Source: Gemmatimonadota bacterium
GTDB taxonomy: Bacteria > Gemmatimonadota > Gemmatimonadetes > Longimicrobiales > UBA6960
Assembly (NCBI GenBank): GCA_002712565.1
Contig: PAUA01000016.1
Coordinates: forward strand, 31,648 to 41,957
DNA length: 10,310 nt
Direction: 5' to 3'
This document shows, in pieces, positions 1 through 6,332 of the stretch. The notes under the pieces were generated by a model. It was not told where the DNA came from and ran no database searches. It saw only the letters and a program-made list of their open reading frames with translations. Made by a program: the position numbers and the translations under genes. Position 1 is the stretch's first letter, and each line of letters starts with the position of its first letter.

Positions 1-597
1 TCGGTGCAGGTTACATCGACGCGATCGGAAACAGTCGCTTGGGCACGTGGTCGACGGTTTGGTGACCTGGCGGTCGAGCGAGGCGAGGCACCGTATGTGC
101 TGCTCAAGCGAATCATGCTTGAGGATCGTGGCGGAACCGGTATGGTGGGGTTTGGCATGAGTGAAGAAAATACCGAGCGGCTTCTAGCACATCCACTCGG
201 CATGGTGTGCTCGGACGGTGAAGCACGTGCGCCGTATGGGCCGTTGTCGGAGGGTTCACCGCACCCACGTTCCTACGGTACCTTTCCGCGTCTGCTGGGA
301 CACTACTGCCGCGAGCGACAGGTGATGCCTCTTGAGACTGCGATTCACAAGATTACCGCCATGCCGGCGGCACGGCTCAACTTCCGCGACCGTGGCGTCA
401 TTCGGCCTGGTGCCATCGCCGACCTCACTGTGTTCGACCCCGACATTGTTGCTGACCAAGCGACGTTCGAGAATCCGCACCAGTATCCCGTTGGCATCCC
501 GCACGTGATTGTCGGCGGTGCATTTGTCATCAAGGCGGGTGAGCACACCGGTGCCACGCCAGGCCGAGTTGTTAAACCCGATCCGGTCGCGGTGTGA
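1..597 (+). CDS. N-acyl-D-amino-acid deacylase (D-aminoacylase), C-terminal part
   Basis: This is a cytoplasmic metallo-amidohydrolase that would remove the acyl group from N-acyl-D-amino acids (or act on a related N-acyl/D-amino substrate). The reading frame is open to the left edge, so the gene begins upstream; about 198 codons are present of a family that usually has roughly 480-550. Visible family marks are the metal-site motif HPLGMVCSDG (the Asp at bases 214-216 corresponds to the essential SDG aspartate of D-aminoacylases), then SPHPRSYGTFPRLLGHY, and the C-terminal small beta domain with DRGVIRPGAIADLTVFDP and ATFENPHQYPVGI. The N-terminal HxH metal motif lies outside the window, so activity cannot be fully judged. 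GTG at 4 is only the first start-like codon in the fragment, not a real start. The stop lies 13 bases before the pirin gene, suggesting co-transcription. Family assignment is strong; exact substrate is not. Confidence 0.9.
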   Translation, partial: SVQVTSTRSETVAWARGRRFGDLAVERGEAPYVLLKRIMLEDRGGTGMVGFGMSEENTERLLAHPLGMVCSDGEARAPYGPLSEGSPHPRSYGTFPRLLGHYCRERQVMPLETAIHKITAMPAARLNFRDRGVIRPGAIADLTVFDPDIVADQATFENPHQYPVGIPHVIVGGAFVIKAGEHTGATPGRVVKPDPVAV

Positions 598-598
598 C

Positions 599-604
599 AG
601 GGGG
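599..604 (+). promoter_or_regulatory. Ribosome binding site of the pirin gene
   Basis: AGGGGG lies six bases before the GTG at 611, just after the stop of the deacylase. It decides the pirin start in favour of 611 over the in-frame ATG at 509, which would lie inside the deacylase gene. Confidence 0.6.
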
Positions 605-610
605 TGTGGT

Positions 611-1465
611 GTGAATTACCGTACGGTCAGTCAAATCGTGGCGGCGCAGGACACATCGGACGGGGCGGGCGTGAAGCTTAAGCGCAGTCTCGGCAGCCCA
701 GCGCTCAGTCAACTCGACCCATTCCTAATGCTCGATGAATTTCGATCGGATAAAGCGGGCGACTACTTGGCTGGGTTTCCGGATCATCCACATCGGGGGT
801 TTGAAACGGTTACCTACATGCTTGCTGGTGCAATGCAGCACTCTGACCATCTTGGCAATCGAGGGACCCTCGCGGCTGGTGGTGTGCAGTGGATGACGGC
901 TGGCAAGGGGATCGTGCACTCGGAGATGCCGAAACAGAAGAACGGGCTACTTTGGGGTTTCCAACTGTGGATTAATCTTCCCGCGCGGCTAAAGATGATG
1001 CCGCCGCGCTATCAGGACATCCCTTCTGGCCAAATTCCTGAATGGAAATCCAACGCAGACGTGCGGGTGAAGGTAATCGCAGGAACATCGAACGGGACCA
1101 GCGGTCCTGTTACCAACATTTCGACTTCACCGATTTATCTCGATGTTGCCGTGCCATCTGGTGGTCGGTTCGAACAAGAGATTCCTGTCGGGCACAACGG
1201 GCTCTGCTATGTGTTCGAGGGCGAGGGCGAATTCGGTGGTACTGGGTCAGGAGTTGGGACGCCGATCGGTTCGGGACGGCTTGCGACACTAAGTGATGGT
1301 GACCGGGTAGCTGTTACGGCCAAGTCTACCAAGGTTCGCTTCCTTTTGCTCGCGGCCAAACCAATTGGTGAACCGGTGGCACGCTACGGTCCATTTGTGA
1401 TGAATACTCGAACCGAAATCATGCAGGCAGTCGAGGATTTTCAGAGCGGGGCATTCAAAGGCTAG
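611..1465 (+). CDS. Pirin family protein (bicupin, quercetinase-like)
   Basis: This is a 284-residue bicupin of the pirin family, the normal size. The N-terminal cupin carries the full metal site: His59 and His61 in HPHRGFET, His103 and Glu105 in GIVHSEMP, matching the His-His-His-Glu set known from human pirin and E. coli YhhW. LDPFLMLDEF and GFQLWINLP are further family marks. The C-terminal cupin (from about residue 185, LDVAVPSGGRF) lacks such a metal set, as is usual. Some pirins cleave quercetin with dioxygen and others act as regulators; the sequence cannot tell which applies. There is no signal peptide, so it is cytoplasmic. GTG at 611 is chosen because AGGGGG stands six bases ahead and because conserved pirin sequence begins just after it. 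It sits 13 bases behind the D-aminoacylase gene and is probably in one operon with it, though the functional link is unclear. Confidence 0.92.
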   Translation: MNYRTVSQIVAAQDTSDGAGVKLKRSLGSPALSQLDPFLMLDEFRSDKAGDYLAGFPDHPHRGFETVTYMLAGAMQHSDHLGNRGTLAAGGVQWMTAGKGIVHSEMPKQKNGLLWGFQLWINLPARLKMMPPRYQDIPSGQIPEWKSNADVRVKVIAGTSNGTSGPVTNISTSPIYLDVAVPSGGRFEQEIPVGHNGLCYVFEGEGEFGGTGSGVGTPIGSGRLATLSDGDRVAVTAKSTKVRFLLLAAKPIGEPVARYGPFVMNTRTEIMQAVEDFQSGAFKG

Positions 1466-1540
1466 ATACCGAAGTTCTCGCGATTCTTAGTGGGCACGAT
1501 AATATGGTGAGGGCGGGCTCTGACGGCCAGAGTGTTAAAG

Positions 1541-2716
1541 ATGGGTTGGAATATGGCAAACGTTGGGACACGGATGTGCAGGGTAGTAATTGTGGCGGTG
1601 GTGCTGGTTTTAGGGCTGTCGGGGACCTTTGTTGCTAGTCAGAATGACGATGATTACTCTGAATCCGACTTCTTGACGCGTATCCGGCGACTGACGATCA
1701 CGGGTAAGCGAGCTGGAGAGGGCTATTTTCGACCAGACGGTGGCATGCTTGTTTTTCAAAGTGAACGAGAATCCGAGAACCCCTTCTATCAGATTTACGT
1801 TCTTGATATGGAGACGGGTGACTCGCGCCGGATTTCACCAGGTCATGGCAAGACGACCTGTGCTTTTTTCCAGCCTGGCAGCGCGCTCATCATGTATGCC
1901 TCAACTCAGCACGATTCAGAATCCGAGGCGTTACAGGCTGCCGAGATTGCCTTTCGCGAATCTGGGCAAGAACGACGATACGCGTGGGACTACGACCCGG
2001 AGATGGAGATTTATACATTCGACCAGGACTCTGGTGAATATGCTCGATTGACAGACGTCTACGGGTACGACGCTGAAGGGAGCTATTCACCCGATGGAGA
2101 ATGGCTCGTGTTTACGTCGATGCGTGACGCCTACAACCGAGAATTGAGTCAGGATGAGCGGAAGCAGCTAGAACTAGACCCGTCATACTTTGCTGAAATC
2201 TACATTATGCGTGCCGACGGATCAGGGCAGCGACGGCTTACCGATGTTGTGGGGTACGACGGCGGTCCGTTCTTCTCCCCCGACGGTTCGCAAATCGTTT
2301 GGCGGCGTTTTGATGAAGCAGGTTTGATCGCCGATGTCTGGACGATGAATCTCGACGGCACCGATCAGCAGCAGGTCACTGACTTTAACTCGATGAGTTG
2401 GGCGCCGTACTTCCATCCATCAGGCGAGTACATCTTCTTTGCATCGAACAAACTGGGCTTCACGAATTTTGAGGTGTACATTGTCGATGCCCATGGTCGA
2501 AAGGAACCGGTACGTATCACCTACACCGACGGGTTCGACGGACTGCCTGTACCGTCACCAAATGGCGAGGTTCTAACATGGACGTCAAATCGCGCTGGTG
2601 GCCAAGCCGGACAGATTTTTCTCGGACAGTGGAATCATGCCAAGGCGCTCGAAGCGCTTGAAGCCGCTGGGCTAAGGGATTCTGGCGGGAACAGCGACGC
2701 GGGTGGTGACGAGTAA
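1541..2716 (+). CDS. Exported TolB-like PD40 beta-propeller protein
   Basis: The protein has about 391 residues. A hydrophobic stretch at residues 15-32 followed by VASQ reads as a Sec signal peptide, so it acts outside the cytoplasm. The rest consists of about six WD40-like PD40 blades, each with a (S/R)PDG-type turn: FRPDGG (about residue 62), FQPGSA, YSPDGE (about 182), FSPDGS, FHPSGE (about 291) and PSPNGE. Blades end in strands like EIYIMRADGSGQRRLTD. Blades 2 and 3 carry charged insertions before their third strand. The C-terminus is a Gly/Asp/Ser tail (GNSDAGGDE). It resembles the TolB propeller but lacks the TolB N-terminal domain, and no Pal or Tol genes are nearby, so I do not call it tolB. 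It lies directly before an exported M28 peptidase and may serve it as a binding or accessory protein; this is inference. The start is uncertain: GTG 1532, ATG 1541, ATG 1553 and ATG 1574 all keep the signal segment, and none has a strong ribosome site. Confidence 0.85.
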   Translation: MGWNMANVGTRMCRVVIVAVVLVLGLSGTFVASQNDDDYSESDFLTRIRRLTITGKRAGEGYFRPDGGMLVFQSERESENPFYQIYVLDMETGDSRRISPGHGKTTCAFFQPGSALIMYASTQHDSESEALQAAEIAFRESGQERRYAWDYDPEMEIYTFDQDSGEYARLTDVYGYDAEGSYSPDGEWLVFTSMRDAYNRELSQDERKQLELDPSYFAEIYIMRADGSGQRRLTDVVGYDGGPFFSPDGSQIVWRRFDEAGLIADVWTMNLDGTDQQQVTDFNSMSWAPYFHPSGEYIFFASNKLGFTNFEVYIVDAHGRKEPVRITYTDGFDGLPVPSPNGEVLTWTSNRAGGQAGQIFLGQWNHAKALEALEAAGLRDSGGNSDAGGDE

Positions 2717-2720
2717 CGCT

Positions 2721-4544
2721 ATGACGCAGCGATGTCGCGTTCAATTCTCTGTGGCAGTTTTCGTCGTCGGAGTGAGTGCATTCGTAGGTCCGGTTGTTGC
2801 CCAAGAAGAATGGCGCACACAACCGCATGTTGAGGCGCTGGCGGCAGATGCATTAAGGGGACGCCTGACTGGGTCTGACGGAGCCCAAGGTGCAGCAGAC
2901 TACATTGTCGGGCAACTTCGCACGATCGGAGCGACGGTCCTTCCGGGCCAATCAGATTTCCGGTTGCCTTTCGAGTTCACGGCCGGTGTCAACGATGCTG
3001 GCACGTCACTGACACTCAACCTTGATACCAGCTGGAATAGCAGTGACGACGTGCAAGCGCTGTCGTTTTCTGATTCGACCGAAGTCGAAGGCGAGGTAGT
3101 GTTCGCTGGTTACGGCCTAGTCGTGCCCGACTCGCAAGACTTCGGCTATGACAGCTATGCAACCCTCGACGTCACCGACAAGATTGTTGTGGTGCTTCGC
3201 TATTTTCCAGAGGATATAGACCAGGAACTACGTAACATCCTTGCGCGATATTCAGGCCTCCGCTATAAGGCAATGGCTGCCCGCGAACGTGGGGCAAAGG
3301 CATTGCTCGTGTTAACTGGCCCGCGCTCGCCGAACGCTGGTCTGACGATTCCGATGACCTTTGATACAGCCATTTCCGGGTCGGGGATTGTCGCCGCTAC
3401 CATGAGTGCAGCTGTGGGGGATTCACTGTTTGAGTATGTGCCGGACCGGACTGTCGAGGAAATTCAGGCTGAACTGGACACCGGTAACCCTCACGTGGCG
3501 GGATTTTCTATCGACGACGTACGACTGATACTCGATGTCAGGGTGACCAGGGAGCAGCGTGCCGGCTTCAATGTTGTCGGATATTTGCCGCCGTTGGCCA
3601 TGCCGTCGGTCACTGTAGATCAAAAGCCGTATGTGTTACTGGGTGCGCACTATGACCACTTGGGCCTCGGTCTCCAAGGCAATTCTTTAGCACGTGATAA
3701 CGAGCGTGGTGAAATTCATAACGGTGCTGACGATAACGCATCTGGTGTGGCGGCGGTCATTGAAATTGGCCGTGCACTTGCCGGCACGGACCGTCGCAGA
3801 GGTGTCATCTTGGCGTTTTGGTCAGGCGAAGAGTTGGGTCTCCTTGGGTCTGCGAACTTTGCTGATGCAGAGCCAGTACCGATGCCGGACATCTCGGGTT
3901 ATTTGAACTTCGACATGGTCGGACGTGCACGTGACAACAGGCTTGCGCTGCAGGCGGTGGGTTCTAGCACGGCATGGGAGGGGCTGATTGAGCAGGCGAA
4001 CGTACCTGTTGGTTTCAACGTGCAGATCCAACACGATCCGTACTTGCCAACCGATGTGATGAGTTTTAACGGTGCGGAGGTTCCGAGCCTAAATTTTTTC
4101 ACAGGTAGCCATTCGGACTACCATCGGCCGAGTGATGATGCTTCGGCTGTTAACTACGAGGATCTCGACCGAGTGGTCAGGTTAGGTACGATCATCGCGC
4201 GTAATGTTTCCAATCGAAACACTCCATTGGACTTTGTACGGGTCGAACAGGTAGAGCAGCAGGGCCAACGTGCGAGCTTGCGGGCGTTCACTGGAACGAT
4301 TCCTGACTATACTGCTGAGGTCGAGGGTCTATTACTAGGTGGTGTTATCGAAGGTGGTCCGGCGGCGAGGGCTGGCCTCCAAGAGGGCGATGTGGTCATT
4401 GAGTTTGCAGGTCAATCGATTACCAACATCTATGACTACACTTACGCGTTGGATGCCGTGAAGGTTGATGAGGTCATTACGGTGGTGTTTTTACGCGACG
4501 GCGAACGTCACGAGATCACCATGACCCCCACCGCTCGTCGCTAG
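2721..4544 (+). CDS. Exported M28 family zinc aminopeptidase with PA and PDZ domains
   Basis: This 607-residue exported metallopeptidase probably releases N-terminal amino acids from peptides. Order of parts: signal peptide (residues 1-27, ending VVA before QEEW); a PA (protease-associated) domain at about 115-245 (EGEVVFAGYGLVVP, then ARERGAKALLVLTGP); the M28 catalytic domain at about 285-500; and a PDZ domain at about 520-605 (GGPAARAGLQEGDVVIEFAG). All expected metal and catalytic residues are visible: His310 and Asp312 in HYDHLG, Asp337 in GADDNASG, Glu370-Glu371 in SGEELGLLGS, Asp398 in NFDMVGR and His468 in DYHRPSDD. The enzyme therefore looks intact with two zinc ions. ATG 2721 lies four bases after the stop of the PD40 gene; an in-frame GTG at 2703 would overlap that gene by 14 bases and is the alternative. 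The tight spacing points to translational coupling. PA plus M28 plus PDZ is a known arrangement. Specificity cannot be read from sequence. Confidence 0.93.
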   Translation: MTQRCRVQFSVAVFVVGVSAFVGPVVAQEEWRTQPHVEALAADALRGRLTGSDGAQGAADYIVGQLRTIGATVLPGQSDFRLPFEFTAGVNDAGTSLTLNLDTSWNSSDDVQALSFSDSTEVEGEVVFAGYGLVVPDSQDFGYDSYATLDVTDKIVVVLRYFPEDIDQELRNILARYSGLRYKAMAARERGAKALLVLTGPRSPNAGLTIPMTFDTAISGSGIVAATMSAAVGDSLFEYVPDRTVEEIQAELDTGNPHVAGFSIDDVRLILDVRVTREQRAGFNVVGYLPPLAMPSVTVDQKPYVLLGAHYDHLGLGLQGNSLARDNERGEIHNGADDNASGVAAVIEIGRALAGTDRRRGVILAFWSGEELGLLGSANFADAEPVPMPDISGYLNFDMVGRARDNRLALQAVGSSTAWEGLIEQANVPVGFNVQIQHDPYLPTDVMSFNGAEVPSLNFFTGSHSDYHRPSDDASAVNYEDLDRVVRLGTIIARNVSNRNTPLDFVRVEQVEQQGQRASLRAFTGTIPDYTAEVEGLLLGGVIEGGPAARAGLQEGDVVIEFAGQSITNIYDYTYALDAVKVDEVITVVFLRDGERHEITMTPTARR

Positions 4545-4558
4545 TAGCTACGCACAGG

Positions 4559-4634
4559 CGGAGGCTGACCCCTGACGTGCCGAGCTTACCTCCGTCAGGA
4601 TTGTGGCACCCGAGTGATTTACCTCGCGGAGGAG
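4559..4634 (+). promoter_or_regulatory. Possible structured leader with competing stems before the mini-ORF
   Basis: Three short segments could form alternative RNA pairings. CGGAGG (4559-4564) and CGGAGG (4627-4632, inside the Shine-Dalgarno of the 26-codon ORF) are both complementary to CCTCCG (4589-4594). In addition CCTGACG (4571-4577) pairs with CGTCAGG (4593-4599) over a 15-base loop, and this stem shares two bases with CCTCCG. Pairing of CCTCCG with the Shine-Dalgarno would hide the start; pairing upstream or in the CCTGACG stem would free it. The complementarity is seen directly; a regulatory role is inference from 6-7 base matches, and no known riboswitch is recognised. A simple weak terminator for the M28 gene is another reading, but no T-run follows. 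Confidence 0.3.
4628..4634 (+). promoter_or_regulatory. Strong Shine-Dalgarno of the 26-codon ORF
   Basis: GGAGGAG ends four bases before the ATG at 4639 (GGAGG ends six before). It is among the best ribosome sites in the window, better than those of most of the large genes, and is the main reason for calling the mini-ORF real. Confidence 0.6.
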
Positions 4635-4638
4635 TTCA

Positions 4639-4719
4639 ATGGCGACAGTCGTTGCAGTCCTTGGCTTGTTTATGATCGTCCTTGGTAGTGTCGTTATGGT
4701 AGGTGTAGCAGAACTCTAA
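4639..4719 (+). CDS. Hydrophobic 26-residue membrane mini-protein (hypothetical)
   Basis: This short ORF runs from ATG 4639 to TAA 4717-4719. Its product begins MATVVAVLGLFMIVLG and ends VGVAEL. About twenty consecutive residues (3-23) are Val, Leu, Ile, Met, Phe, Ala or small residues with no charge, which is the length and composition of a single membrane helix; the only charged side chain is the penultimate-region Glu25. GGAGGAG stands at the right distance ahead. The ORF fills the gap between the M28 gene and the aldehyde dehydrogenase, ending 33 bases before the latter's ATG, and follows a segment with competing complementary sequences. I do not recognise a family. It could be a small membrane protein, a leader peptide whose translation influences the dehydrogenase, or a chance ORF. 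The combination of ribosome site and transmembrane composition makes chance less likely. Confidence 0.5.
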   Translation: MATVVAVLGLFMIVLGSVVMVGVAEL

Positions 4720-4752
4720 CGTTTGGCGGTTCACGATGGGTGGTGTGCATTG

Positions 4753-6309
4753 ATGTCTGACTTACTTAACACGCTGGGTATTGCACCAATTAATTCTGGA
4801 GGGTTTGGTGGTGACTGGGTCGGATCGGGGCCGGAGGTTGAAGTGGTCACGCCGATCGATGGTTCCCGTATCGCGTCGGTTAAGACCGTAACTGAGGACG
4901 AATACGAACAGATCGTTGGTCAGGCGGTGCACGCGTTCAATGCGTGGCGTAACGTGCCGGCTCCTCAGCGCGGTGAGGTGGTGCGTCAGTTGGGCGATCG
5001 CTTGCGCGCTGCCAAACGGGATCTCGGTGCGCTTGTAACGCTTGAGATGGGCAAGATTGCGGCTGAAGGTGAGGGCGAGGTGCAGGAGATGATCGACATC
5101 TGCGACTTCGCGTGTGGGCTATCACGGCAGCTTTATGGCTTAACGATGCCGTCCGAGCGAGTCGACCATCGGATGTACGAGCAGTGGCACCCATTAGGAG
5201 TTGTTGGTGTGGTGTCCGCGTTTAATTTTCCGGTTGCAGTGTGGAGTTGGAACGCGGCGCTCGGTGCAGTGTGTGGCAACAGCACAGTGTGGAAGCCGGC
5301 GAGCCGAACCCCGTTAACCGCGATTGCTGTTACCCGGCTCGCCGAAGAGGTCTGCCGTGCTAACAACGTGGACCCGGCCGTCTTTTCACTGACCATTGGC
5401 GGTGGCTCGACAATCGGCGAGCGATTAGTTCAAGACCGCCGAGTCGGTCTCATTTCCGTAACCGGTAGTTGCGAGGTTGGGCACCACGTGGCCGGAGTCG
5501 TCGGCCAACGCCTTGGTCGTACGATCCTTGAGCTGGGCGGTAACAACGCAATTGTTGTCACAGCCCACGCCAATCTTGATGTGGCCCTACCGGCCATTCT
5601 GTTCGGTGCGATTGGGACGGCTGGGCAGCGGTGTACCAGTACACGCCGGATTATCTGTCACCGTTCGGTACGTAGTGAACTAGTAAATCGGTTGAAGCGT
5701 GCCTACGCCGGTGTGCGGATCGGCGACCCTCGGCAGCCGGAAACGTTGATGGGACCGTTAGCCACTCTGGATGCTGTCGAGAATCTGATGCAGGCAGTAG
5801 CGCGGGTCAAGGCAGAAGGTGGTGAGGTTCTTTGTGGTGGTGATCGGCTGGAGGATGAGGCCCACCCTGGTGGACACTACGTCACACCATGTCTGGCGGC
5901 TGCGACAAACGACTTGGCCATCGTGCAGGAAGAAACCTTTGGACCGATCCTTTACATCATCGATTATGGTTCAGCTGATGCGACATTAGCGCAGTCGGTT
6001 GATGAGGTCGAGGAAGCGGTGACCCTTCACAACGCCGTGCCTCAGGGACTGTCATCGGCCATTTTTACCGAGCATCTTCGAGAAGCGGAATATTTCGTGT
6101 CGGCGTGCGGCAGTGATTGCGGGATCGCTAACGTCAACATCGGCACCAGCGGAGCTGAGATTGGTGGAGCTTTCGGTGGAGAGAAGGAAACGGGTGGCGG
6201 GCGAGAGTCAGGAACGGACGCCTGGCGGGCCTACATGCGTCGCCAGACCAACACGATCAACCGAAGCACTGAACTTCCGCTTGCGCAAGGGATCAAGTTT
6301 GGCGACTGA
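4753..6309 (+). CDS. ALDH7-family aldehyde dehydrogenase (alpha-aminoadipic semialdehyde / P6C dehydrogenase type)
   Basis: This 518-residue cytoplasmic NAD(P)-dependent aldehyde dehydrogenase would oxidise L-alpha-aminoadipate semialdehyde (in equilibrium with piperideine-6-carboxylate) to aminoadipate in lysine catabolism. Family marks: FNFPVAVWSWN with Asn158, WKPASRTPLT, ELGGNNA with general-base Glu260, GQRCTSTRR with nucleophile Cys294 (34 residues later, the usual ALDH spacing), EETFGPILY, and the ALDH7-typical end GSDCGIANVNIGTSGAEIGG, FGGEKETGGGRESG, AYMRRQTNTIN and PLAQGIKFG. That C-terminal block resembles antiquitin (ALDH7A1) closely, so the subfamily call is firm; the substrate is taken from the family. 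ATG 4753 is chosen with GGGTGG some ten bases ahead; an upstream in-frame TTG at 4723 is less likely. It is oddly alone: no lysine 6-aminotransferase or dehydrogenase gene is beside it. It converges with the amidase gene on the other strand, with 14 bases between the stops. Confidence 0.93.
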   Translation: MSDLLNTLGIAPINSGGFGGDWVGSGPEVEVVTPIDGSRIASVKTVTEDEYEQIVGQAVHAFNAWRNVPAPQRGEVVRQLGDRLRAAKRDLGALVTLEMGKIAAEGEGEVQEMIDICDFACGLSRQLYGLTMPSERVDHRMYEQWHPLGVVGVVSAFNFPVAVWSWNAALGAVCGNSTVWKPASRTPLTAIAVTRLAEEVCRANNVDPAVFSLTIGGGSTIGERLVQDRRVGLISVTGSCEVGHHVAGVVGQRLGRTILELGGNNAIVVTAHANLDVALPAILFGAIGTAGQRCTSTRRIICHRSVRSELVNRLKRAYAGVRIGDPRQPETLMGPLATLDAVENLMQAVARVKAEGGEVLCGGDRLEDEAHPGGHYVTPCLAAATNDLAIVQEETFGPILYIIDYGSADATLAQSVDEVEEAVTLHNAVPQGLSSAIFTEHLREAEYFVSACGSDCGIANVNIGTSGAEIGGAFGGEKETGGGRESGTDAWRAYMRRQTNTINRSTELPLAQGIKFGD

Positions 6310-6317
6310 CATTGGAG

Positions 6318-6332
6318 ACCGGACTACCCGGT
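6318..6332. terminator. Small hairpin between convergent gene ends
   Basis: ACCGG and CCGGT flank a five-base loop (ACTAC) across the end of the minus-strand amidase gene and just past the dehydrogenase stop. The position suits a shared terminator for convergent genes, but the stem is only five base pairs and there is no proper T-run on either side, so this is weak. Confidence 0.2.

Noticed and set aside
256..557. Minus-strand ORFs opposite the D-aminoacylase
   Set aside because: They are shadows of a gene with clear family motifs, and their translations are Arg/His-rich without a domain.
509..610. Upstream start for the pirin gene at ATG 509
   Set aside because: It would place about 34 extra residues inside the D-aminoacylase coding region, without pirin similarity, while GTG 611 has AGGGGG ahead.
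1532..2716. Calling the PD40 protein tolB
   Set aside because: The N-terminal TolB domain and the neighbouring tol/pal genes are missing, so only the propeller resemblance is supported.
4723..4752. TTG start for the aldehyde dehydrogenase
   Set aside because: The ten extra residues show no family similarity and ATG 4753 has a usable ribosome site.
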